From DAOVRD01 sp964605915 (GTDB lineage: Bacteria; Planctomycetota; Brocadiia; SM23-32): DNA of 5,048 nucleotides. The notes below the pieces were generated by a model. That model did not search any database and had not been told where the DNA came from. It saw nothing but the letters and a program-made list of their open reading frames with translations. This document shows, piece by piece, positions 1-4,560 of this stretch. The stretch covers positions 1-5,048 of the forward strand of contig CAZSET010000276.1 of assembly GCA_964605915.1 (NCBI GenBank), written 5' to 3'. Each line of letters starts with the position of its first letter. The first letter of the stretch is position 1. The position numbers and the translations under genes are program-made.

Positions 1-1
1 C

Positions 2-307
2 GACTGGTACTCTTACGATGTGGACGACATCTACTACGTCGACTGTGACAGCGAAGGCGTCGGTGGTGGTGATTTCCCCGACCTCGCCGGCTTCGGCGCT
101 TCCGCCGCGTGGGGATTCATGTGCAAATCTCGCGGCGCTCGCTGCCGGACGGGCGCCGACCTGAGCAAGACGGACTGCTCGCTGTGCGGCGGCCACATCT
201 ACGATTGGCGTGGCGGCGGCGCCGGCATCTACGGCACCTATCCCCAGTTCGAGGGGAACTCCCCGTGGGGCTGGCCGGATGAGCTGGTCGGCTACACGCC
301 GTTCTAG
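2..307 (+). CDS. C-terminal part of an unrecognised Cys- and Gly/Tyr-rich protein (5' end outside window)
   Basis: The frame is open from the left edge and ends at TAG 305-307, giving the last 101 residues. Codons favour G or C in third position, as in the neighbouring genes, so it is real coding sequence. The fragment begins DWYSYDVDDIYYVDCDSEG, then a Gly-rich stretch, and has five cysteines: one in VDC, a pair in FMCKSRGARC, and a pair in DCSLCGG. It ends in an aromatic, Gly/Pro-rich tail (GWPDELVGYTPF). There is no membrane segment in this part. The Cys and Tyr/Gly/Asp richness suggests an exported or surface protein. The C-terminal part of a pseudopilin-like protein, common in planctomycete-type genomes, is one possibility, but I see no diagnostic motif and the N-terminus that would settle it is missing. 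A hairpin and a terminator follow directly, so this is the last gene of its transcript. Confidence 0.72.
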   Translation, partial: DWYSYDVDDIYYVDCDSEGVGGGDFPDLAGFGASAAWGFMCKSRGARCRTGADLSKTDCSLCGGHIYDWRGGGAGIYGTYPQFEGNSPWGWPDELVGYTPF

Positions 308-320
308 TCAGGCAGTGTGA

Positions 321-339
321 GGGGACCGCGTCGGTCCCC
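321..339 (+). repeat. Perfect 8-bp hairpin just after the stop codon
   Basis: GGGGACCG (321-328) pairs with CGGTCCCC (332-339) across a 3-base CGT loop, starting 14 bases after the TAG. No T-tract follows, so alone it is not a standard terminator. It may protect the 3' end or act in tandem with the terminator at 361-400. Confidence 0.55.
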
Positions 340-360
340 GCGGCCGGTAGTTGAGAACAA

Positions 361-401
361 GGGCGGAGCGGCGCACCGCGTCGCTTCGCCCTTTCTTTCT
401 C
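361..401 (+). terminator. Intrinsic (rho-independent) terminator of the upstream gene
   Basis: GGGCGGAGCG (361-370) pairs with CGCTTCGCCC (382-391) in a 10-bp stem with one G-U wobble and an 11-base loop. It is followed immediately by the pyrimidine tract TTCTTTCTCT (392-401). Placement 54 bases after the stop codon fits a terminator for the gene ending at 307. The tract is interrupted by C, which is usual in GC-rich genomes. Confidence 0.8.
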
Positions 402-526
402 TCCAACGGACGGCGCCGGCCTTTGGGGTGCGGCTGCCGTCCCGCGCTTTGCGATTGCTCCGTTCGTGCTGCCCCGTCGGGGGGCAACCTGTCCTCGGCA
501 CGCGCGGCTTCACCGGGCGTGATTGC
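402..526. other. Spacer between terminator and promoter
   Basis: This is the middle of the 340-base gap between the genes ending at 307 and starting at 648. It holds no credible coding region. The only local structure I see is a 6-bp hairpin, TGCCCC (470-475) with GGGGCA (481-486), with no T-tract. Confidence 0.5.
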
Positions 527-555
527 TTGACATGCCGCCAAGCCCGGCTTACAAT
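527..555 (+). promoter_or_regulatory. Near-consensus sigma-70 promoter for the 648 gene
   Basis: The -35 box TTGACA (527-532) is a perfect consensus match. The -10 box TACAAT (550-555) matches 5 of 6. The spacer is exactly 17 bases. Transcription should start near 562, giving a leader of about 85 bases. That leader is G-rich and contains the perfect 10-base palindrome GCTCCGGAGC (615-624). A close-to-consensus promoter with no obvious operator suggests steady housekeeping expression. Confidence 0.78.
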
Positions 556-633
556 CGTTGCGAGTTTGGGCCGTGCCCGCGGGGCCGCCGGAGGGGGGCC
601 CGTGGTGTGCAGTCGCTCCGGAGCAATTCGCCA

Positions 634-640
634 GGGAGGT
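634..640 (+). promoter_or_regulatory. Ribosome binding site fixing the start at 648
   Basis: GGGAGGT lies 7 bases before ATG 648. The frame stays open upstream to a GTG at 558, but that codon lies upstream of the predicted transcription start near 562, so it cannot be the start from this promoter. Confidence 0.8.
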
Positions 641-647
641 AAAGGAC

Positions 648-1142
648 ATGAACAAGGCGTGGGTGTGGTTGGTTGTTCTTGTCATCGTCGCTGGCATTGT
701 GGCCTTCTTTGCCACGCGGGGCGGGGAGGAGGGCGACGACAGCGGTGCTGTTTCAGGGATGATGCAAATCGACGAGAGCGATCTCAAGTTCGGGCAGAGG
801 ACGTACGACGGCATCTGCCTCGTCCTGTCCCGGCAGACCAGCGAACGCGCGCGGCTTGAGCGGATGCAGAGAACCGCCGGCGTGGTCGGCTATGGCACGG
901 TCCTGAGCGTGGGTCAGCCCGAACCAGGGTTGCTGGCCTTTGAAGTGGACGCCGATCCTCCCGACGGCCAGGTCGAGGTGAGGGTCGACGTGGAGGCCAA
1001 AAAGTACACCGGCGAGGCGCCTTCTGCGGGGGAGTACGTGAGGTACGTCGGCCGCATGGCGGATTGGGAGTGGCATGCGGAGACCGAGAAAGTCGAGCTC
1101 TGGTTGGAGAGGGGCGATGTATCGCCCGCCAAGGGCAAGTAG
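648..1142 (+). CDS. Small membrane-anchored protein with a possible OB-fold-like periplasmic domain, unknown function
   Basis: The product is 164 residues. Residues 4-22 (AWVWLVVLVIVAGIVAFFA) form one hydrophobic membrane helix with Lys3 before it and Arg24 after it. An acidic linker follows (about 26-34), so the rest may lie outside the cytoplasm, anchored by an uncleaved N-terminal helix. Residues about 47-75 (LKFGQRTYDG...) look helical and charged. From about 78 to 157 the pattern of alternating hydrophobics and glycines (VVGYGTVLSV, LLAFEVDA, VEVRVDVEAKKY, AGEYVRYVGRMADW, KVELWLERGDV) resembles a five-strand OB-fold-like barrel of the tRNA_anti-like type. That is a judgement by eye, not a domain match. 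There are no catalytic motifs, and the only Cys is residue 57. The gene is transcribed alone, with its own promoter (527-555) and terminator (1192-1233). I do not recognise a named family. Confidence 0.82.
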   Translation: MNKAWVWLVVLVIVAGIVAFFATRGGEEGDDSGAVSGMMQIDESDLKFGQRTYDGICLVLSRQTSERARLERMQRTAGVVGYGTVLSVGQPEPGLLAFEVDADPPDGQVEVRVDVEAKKYTGEAPSAGEYVRYVGRMADWEWHAETEKVELWLERGDVSPAKGK

Positions 1143-1191
1143 CCGCGTGACCGGCTGAAGTGGCTTAATGCCCGGTTCTCTGGAGTCTTCG

Positions 1192-1233
1192 CGCAGGGAC
1201 GCGCCGAGAAGGCGTCCCTGCGTTTCCTTTTCT
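1192..1233 (+). terminator. Strong intrinsic terminator of the 648 gene
   Basis: CGCAGGGACGC (1192-1202) and GCGTCCCTGCG (1212-1222) form a perfect 11-bp stem with a 9-base loop. The stem is followed by TTTCCTTTTCT (1223-1233). It lies 50 bases after the stop codon. The minus strand has no U-tract beyond this stem, so it should act mainly on rightward transcripts. Confidence 0.87.
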
Positions 1234-1337
1234 GGCGGCCGGGGGCCCCGGCAGGCGTTGCAGGCGGGTCGGGCCTGCGGTGGTTAGAGGGCCGGGCGCC
1301 GCGCGACGCCGGGGGGTGGCGTCATGCCGGCAAGGCC
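1234..1337. other. Convergent intergenic region with several GC-rich inverted repeats
   Basis: No gene is seen here. Three inverted repeats are present: GCCGGGG / CCCCGGC (1238-1244 / 1246-1252), GCAGGC / GCCTGC (1260-1265 / 1273-1278), and GACGCC / GGCGTC (1305-1310 / 1318-1323). A short direct repeat GCAGGCG occurs twice (1251-1257 and 1260-1266). The hairpins lie just past the end of the leftward TIM-barrel gene and could slow or end its transcription, but none is followed by a U-tract on the minus strand, so no intrinsic terminator can be called for that operon. Confidence 0.45.
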
Positions 1338-2144
1338 CTACTCCAGCAGCTTGCGGAGCGCCTTTAGCGCCCTGGCGGTCGGCTCGGCCGGATCGTCGCG
1401 TCCGTAGTACTCCAGCACGATGTGACCGTCGTAGCCGACGCCCTCGAAGATCTCGAGGAGCCTTCTGGCGTCCACGTAGGCGAAGCCGCCGGTCTCCGTG
1501 AAGTCGCCGAACTTCAGGTGGGCGTTGGACATGAGCTGGGCGAACTTCTCGGTCTCCGCGTAGACCTGCTCGCGGGCGCGCTCGTCCTGGGTTCGGAATC
1601 CCGGCACGAAATTGGTGGGGTCGGGGTTCGTGCGAAGGTTGGGGCTGCCGACCGCCTGGATGATCCTCAGTATGCTATCCGCGTCCCGACAGACGGTGCT
1701 GTGGTTCTCGATGCACAGCAGAACGTTGTGCTCCTCCGCGACGGGCATCACCTCCCGGTAGGAATCGATGACCCGGCAGGCCTCCATGAACGGATCCTCC
1801 CCGGAGGTGTGGTAGCCGGTGAATGTGTTCATCCTGTGGACGCCGGCCGCGGCCGTGTGGACGATCCATTCCTTCATGCGCTCGACCTGGTCTGCACGCT
1901 CCCTTGCCAGGACGCGGGCGAAGTCGTTGCCGGCGATGACCGAGGCGATCGAGAGCCCGAGCTCGCCGGCTCTGCGGGCGACCTGCTTGAGGTGTCCGCC
2001 GGGGTCATCTTCGTTGACGTGCCGGGGGAAGATCTCCAGGCCGTCCGCCTCCTGGCGCTTGACTTCGTCCAGGAAGGACATCAGGTCGCACTTGCCTTCG
2101 TCGAACCACGCACGGTAGCTCCATGAGCTGATCGATATCAGCAT
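1338..2144 (-). CDS. Xylose-isomerase-like TIM-barrel protein (AP endonuclease 2 family), sugar isomerase/epimerase type
   Basis: The 268-residue product has the usual length and layout of the family: a strand-1 start (LISISSWSYRAW), GLEIFPRH at 35-42, RMNTFTGYH at 104-112, CIENHS at 144-149, NPDPTNF at 173-179, AHLKFGDF at 208-215, and IVLEYYG at 242-248. The expected divalent-metal ligands are in place: Glu146, Asp175, His209 and Glu245, with Glu37 also in the pocket. The family covers sugar and keto-inositol isomerases, epimerases, dehydratases and the catalytic subunit of C-glycoside eliminases, so the substrate is not determined. It has no signal peptide and is probably cytoplasmic. ATG 2144 is preceded by AGGAGG (2154-2159 on the opposite strand), 9 bases away. 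It follows the dehydrogenase gene by 42 bases and is almost surely co-transcribed with it, suggesting that it acts on the oxidised sugar that enzyme makes. The stop codon is TAG. Confidence 0.93.
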   Translation of the reverse strand: MLISISSWSYRAWFDEGKCDLMSFLDEVKRQEADGLEIFPRHVNEDDPGGHLKQVARRAGELGLSIASVIAGNDFARVLARERADQVERMKEWIVHTAAAGVHRMNTFTGYHTSGEDPFMEACRVIDSYREVMPVAEEHNVLLCIENHSTVCRDADSILRIIQAVGSPNLRTNPDPTNFVPGFRTQDERAREQVYAETEKFAQLMSNAHLKFGDFTETGGFAYVDARRLLEIFEGVGYDGHIVLEYYGRDDPAEPTARALKALRKLLE

Positions 2145-2186
2145 GGTCGTTTCCCTCCTGCCATGGCAAGCGATTGGCTTGGCGCG

Positions 2187-3290
2187 TTACAGATCCAGGG
2201 CCGTCGAAACGGAATGCTCCTTGACCTCGTCGGGGGTGACCTCGCGCCCGAGCTCCATGGACAGGTATATGCCTTCGCTGATGAGCATGGTGTTCAGGCC
2301 GACGGCGGCGGTGGGCAGCAGGTCTACCTTTCCGAGCAGCGCGGCCGCCCAGTGATCCTGGGAGCCCTGATAGGCTGCGGTTTCGGGGAAGACGCGCAGC
2401 CACCTAGTCATGGCCGAGCCGAGGTCGAACGTGCCGTCCATCTCCATGTCGCCAATCGTCGTGTGCAACGCAAACGGGCTGAGCGTGAGGCCGCCCTTCG
2501 AGCCGGCGAGCTTGCTGCCGTCCGTGCCGCCCAGATGGACGGCCCAGGCCTCCTCGATGGCGAACGTGATGCCTCCCTCCAGGCGGACTAGTGCGATGGC
2601 CAGCTCCTCCACGTCGTACTTGCTCTCGCGGCGCCGCTCTTCGTACATGTCGGTTTCCTGGTGGGTTGTGCCGCTGATGGTCAGCACGTCCGGATTGCCC
2701 AGCAGGTAGAGCATCTGACCGATGTGGTAGACGCCCATGTCGAACAGCGCGCCGCCGGCAGCGGTCGCCTTCTGGACGAAGGAGCTGGTGCCGTATCCGT
2801 CCACGAAGGGGCGGCCCCGGCGGCGGTAGTAGCTGCTCTTAGCGTAGTAGGGCCTGCCCAGATGCCCGTCCTCGATGAGCCGCTTGGCAGCGAACGTCTC
2901 CTTGCTGAACAGGCTGCCGAGCTGCATGGACAGCATTCGGTCCAGCTCCCGGGACTGGTCTAGCATGCGTTCGGCGTCCACGTAGGAGCCGGCCAGCGGC
3001 TTCTCACAGTAGACGTGCTTGCCGGCCTGCATCGCGGCTATGCTCATGGGGGCGTGGAGGTTGTTGTGCAGGCAGACGTCCACCGCGACGATCTCGTCCA
3101 TGGCGAGCAACTCGCGGAAGTCGGTGAACACGTGGGGGATGCCGTATTCAGCCGCAACTCGCTGGACCTCCTTCTCGTCGATGTCGCAGGCCGCCACCAT
3201 CCTGGCGCCCGGCACCTGCTGGTACCTATGCAGGTGCCTCTTGCCGATCTGTCCCGTGCCTATGATCCCGAGCTTCACCTCGTCAGCCAT
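2187..3290 (-). CDS. Gfo/Idh/MocA-family NAD(P)-dependent sugar oxidoreductase
   Basis: The product is 367 residues, normal for the family. Residues 5-35 form the first Rossmann unit (VKLGIIGTGQIGKRH, then VAACDID, whose acidic end fits binding of the NAD ribose). CEKPLA at 95-100 carries the signature Glu96-Lys97-Pro98, with Lys97 the expected catalytic lysine. The second domain has GGALFDMGVYHIGQ at 179-192, with Asp184 and His189 at the positions used for sugar binding and proton transfer. The reaction is likely reversible oxidation of a sugar or polyol hydroxyl to a ketone; the substrate cannot be told from sequence. There is no signal peptide, so it is cytoplasmic, unlike the Tat-exported members. 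The frame stays open a further 103 codons upstream to ATG 3599, but that stretch lacks family sequence and overlaps the divergent gene. ATG 3290 has AGGAGG 5 bases upstream and starts directly at the Rossmann strand. It is the first gene of the minus-strand operon. Confidence 0.95.
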   Translation of the reverse strand: MADEVKLGIIGTGQIGKRHLHRYQQVPGARMVAACDIDEKEVQRVAAEYGIPHVFTDFRELLAMDEIVAVDVCLHNNLHAPMSIAAMQAGKHVYCEKPLAGSYVDAERMLDQSRELDRMLSMQLGSLFSKETFAAKRLIEDGHLGRPYYAKSSYYRRRGRPFVDGYGTSSFVQKATAAGGALFDMGVYHIGQMLYLLGNPDVLTISGTTHQETDMYEERRRESKYDVEELAIALVRLEGGITFAIEEAWAVHLGGTDGSKLAGSKGGLTLSPFALHTTIGDMEMDGTFDLGSAMTRWLRVFPETAAYQGSQDHWAAALLGKVDLLPTAAVGLNTMLISEGIYLSMELGREVTPDEVKEHSVSTALDL

Positions 3291-3295
3291 GCTTC

Positions 3296-3301
3296 CCTCC
3301 T
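3296..3301 (-). promoter_or_regulatory. Ribosome binding site fixing the dehydrogenase start
   Basis: AGGAGG on the minus strand ends 5 bases before ATG 3288-3290. It rules out the much longer upstream extension of this frame to 3599. Confidence 0.85.
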
Positions 3302-3314
3302 CGCGTAATCCTGC

Positions 3315-3332
3315 GGGCCCGTCCGTGGGCCC
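3315..3332 (-). repeat. Hairpin in the dehydrogenase leader
   Basis: Two copies of the self-complementary hexamer GGGCCC (3315-3320 and 3327-3332), separated by 6 bases, can pair as a 6-bp stem. In the minus-strand transcript this lies about 25 bases before the start codon and leaves the ribosome binding site free. Its role is unknown. Confidence 0.4.
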
Positions 3333-3356
3333 CCGATGCTCCATCTCAAGCCGCGT

Positions 3357-3385
3357 ATGGTAGCCAGCCACGGGCACGTTTGCAA
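3357..3385 (-). promoter_or_regulatory. Candidate sigma-70 promoter for the dehydrogenase/TIM-barrel operon
   Basis: Read on the minus strand, a -35 box TTGCAA (3385-3380) is followed after 17 bases by a -10 box TACCAT (3362-3357). Each matches consensus at 4 of 6 positions, and the spacing is ideal. Transcription would start near 3350, giving a leader of about 60 bases. The moderate match fits a regulated promoter. Confidence 0.5.
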
Positions 3386-3400
3386 CGTTCCGTGGCCGGC
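3363..3400. promoter_or_regulatory. Imperfect inverted repeat, candidate operator of the divergent locus
   Basis: The outer arms are 3363-3373 and 3390-3400 and pair at 10 of 11 positions; the core of each is GCCACGG (3367-3373) and CCGTGGC (3390-3396). Inside lies a second inverted repeat, ACGTT-TGC-AACGT (3376-3388), centred half a base off the outer one. The element covers the -35 box and spacer of the minus-strand promoter, about 75 bases before the predicted plus-strand start. A bound repressor would block leftward transcription; a dimeric or looping regulator could act on both arms. No regulator gene is in the window. Confidence 0.5.
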
Positions 3401-3409
3401 CGGATTGAA

Positions 3410-3421
3410 GCGCCGCGGCGC
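3410..3421. repeat. 12-base perfect palindrome between the divergent promoters
   Basis: GCGCCGCGGCGC reads the same on both strands and sits between the two candidate -35 regions. In DNA this rich in G and C a run of this kind can occur by chance, so a binding role is only a possibility. Confidence 0.35.
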
Positions 3422-3439
3422 CTGCGTCCCGCCATGTTC

Positions 3440-3468
3440 TTGCCTCGGCCGGACGAACTCCGTAGTAT
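3440..3468 (+). promoter_or_regulatory. Candidate sigma-70 promoter for the GH130/GH78 operon
   Basis: A -35 box TTGCCT (3440-3445) and a -10 box TAGTAT (3463-3468) are separated by 17 bases. Each matches 4 of 6 consensus positions. Transcription would start near 3475, leaving a leader of about 33 bases before ATG 3508. The AT-rich -10 stands out from its GC-rich surroundings. Confidence 0.5.
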
Positions 3469-3489
3469 TTGTCTCCTGTTCCTCTTGGC

Positions 3490-3495
3490 AGGAGG
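3490..3495 (+). promoter_or_regulatory. Ribosome binding site of the GH130 gene, within a potential hairpin
   Basis: AGGAGG is in direct contact with ATG 3496 (no spacing, too close to use) and 12 bases from ATG 3508, a workable though long gap; this favours 3508 as the start. The site is also part of a 7-bp hairpin, TGGCAGG (3486-3492) with CCTGCCA (3499-3505). Confidence 0.6.
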
Positions 3496-3507
3496 ATGCC
3501 TGCCATC

Positions 3508-4524
3508 ATGCACATACTGAAGCGCTTCGGGGGCAACCCCGTGCTGGAGCCCGTGCCCGGCGCATGGGACTGCGTCAGCGTGTTCAACCCCGGTGCCATC
3601 CTGAAGGACGGCCGGGTCTACATGCTCTACCGCGCCGTCAGCGATCTGGGGCGGTACGTCTCGCGGTTCGGGTTGGCGATCAGCGAAGACGGCTACTCCT
3701 TCGAGCGCGCATCGGACAAGCCGGTCTTCGAGCCGCAGCAGGACTACGAGGTGGGCGGCGTCGAGGACGCACGGATCACGCGCGACGCCGACGGGTTCCT
3801 CGTTACCTATGCGGCCGTTTCCAAGGAGCCGGGCCCGGCATACGCGGACATGGACTTCTTCCGCGTCAGCCGCGACGATCCCCACTGCCCGCGGCCGGGC
3901 ATTCCGCCCCTCGGCCCGAGCTACACCGGCTTGCTGCGCTCTGCGGACCTGGTCGATTTCCGTCAGGAGGGCCTGATCACGCCTCCGGGGATCGACGATC
4001 GCGACGGCGTGCTGTTCCCGGAGAAGATCGACGGGCGCTACGTCATGCTGCACCGGCCGGCGGCGTGGGTCGGGGCGGAGTACGGAACCGACACGCCGGC
4101 TATCTGGCTTGCCTACTCGGACGACCTGCGAACGTGGGACTACGGCGAAAGGGGCGAGCACCTGCTCATGCGGTCCGAGCAACCATGGGAAGAGGCAAAG
4201 CTCGGCGCCGGTGCGCCGCCCGTGCGGACCGACGCCGGGTGGCTCCTCATCTACCACGGCGTGGACCACAGGTACGTTTACCGCGTCGGGGCCGCGCTGC
4301 TGGACCTCCACGACGTCACGAAGGTGATCGCCAGGACGGAGGAGCCCCTGCTCGAGCCCGAGGAGGACTACGAGAGGGTCGGCGTCATCCCGAACGTGGT
4401 TTTCCCCACGGCTGCCGTCTGGGAGGCGGGACGCGAATTGCTGGTCTACTATGGCGCGGCTGACAGGGCCTGCGGCCTGGCCACGGCGGACATGGAGGAG
4501 TTGCTGGGGCACCTGCTTGCCTGA
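3508..4524 (+). CDS. GH130-family beta-mannoside phosphorylase-type enzyme
   Basis: The product is 338 residues, in the GH130 range, with no signal peptide, so it is probably cytoplasmic. The five-bladed propeller motifs run in order: NPVLEP (10-15), VFNPGAI (25-31), LYRAVSD (40-46), FGLAISEDG (54-62), GGVEDARIT (83-91), VLFPEKIDGRYVMLHRP (168-184), IWLAYSDDLRTW (199-210), KLGAGAPP (231-238), GWLLIYHGV (244-252), EDYERVGVIPNVVFPTA (286-302) and LLVYYGAAD (311-319). Asp87 in the ED pair is the expected general acid. Lys231 and His250, as well as Arg183, are present where phosphorylases bind phosphate, which favours phosphorolysis over hydrolysis. GH130 enzymes typically convert a beta-mannoside plus phosphate into mannose 1-phosphate; the acceptor and linkage cannot be set here. 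The usual EDPR motif reads EDAR (Ala88). An in-frame ATG at 3496 and a TTG at 3469 are alternative starts. The rhamnosidase-like gene follows by 36 bases in the same transcript. Confidence 0.92.
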   Translation: MHILKRFGGNPVLEPVPGAWDCVSVFNPGAILKDGRVYMLYRAVSDLGRYVSRFGLAISEDGYSFERASDKPVFEPQQDYEVGGVEDARITRDADGFLVTYAAVSKEPGPAYADMDFFRVSRDDPHCPRPGIPPLGPSYTGLLRSADLVDFRQEGLITPPGIDDRDGVLFPEKIDGRYVMLHRPAAWVGAEYGTDTPAIWLAYSDDLRTWDYGERGEHLLMRSEQPWEEAKLGAGAPPVRTDAGWLLIYHGVDHRYVYRVGAALLDLHDVTKVIARTEEPLLEPEEDYERVGVIPNVVFPTAAVWEAGRELLVYYGAADRACGLATADMEELLGHLLA

Positions 4525-4544
4525 CGGGCCGGCGAGCATCTCTG

Positions 4545-4551
4545 AGGAGGG
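4545..4551 (+). promoter_or_regulatory. Ribosome binding site of the GH78-like gene
   Basis: AGGAGGG lies 9 bases before ATG 4561. An in-frame TGA at 4543-4545 closes the frame just upstream, so 4561 is the earliest possible ATG and the start is well fixed. Confidence 0.85.
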
Positions 4552-4560
4552 ACGCGGCGA

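Noticed and set aside
558..647. GTG 558 as start of the membrane protein
   Set aside because: It lies upstream of the predicted transcription start and would place 30 unrelated residues before the membrane helix; ATG 648 has a strong ribosome binding site.
308..859. Open frames on both strands across the 308-647 gap
   Set aside because: They run through the terminator and the sigma-70 promoter, are Arg/Pro-rich, and lack ribosome binding sites.
1251..1266. Tandem GCAGGCG repeat as a possible CRISPR or mobile-element trace
   Set aside because: There are only two 7-base copies with a 2-base gap in GC-rich DNA; no spacers, terminal repeats or transposase are present.
1422..2126. 234-codon plus-strand frame
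   Set aside because: It is antisense to the TIM-barrel gene, whose metal ligands and motifs are intact; it has no convincing ribosome binding site or domain.
3469..3507. TTG 3469 or ATG 3496 as the GH130 start
   Set aside because: TTG 3469 lies upstream of the predicted transcription start and has no Shine-Dalgarno. ATG 3496 touches the AGGAGG with no spacing. Family similarity begins at MHILKRFGGN, so 3508 is preferred, though 3496 is not excluded.
3291..3599. 103-codon N-terminal extension of the dehydrogenase
   Set aside because: The extension has no family sequence, crosses the whole divergent promoter region and the start of GH130, and ATG 3290 has its own well-placed AGGAGG.
3336..4463. 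375-codon plus-strand frame overlapping GH130
   Set aside because: The product is dominated by Arg, Gly and Ala and has no domain features, while the overlapping GH130 frame carries a full set of family motifs.
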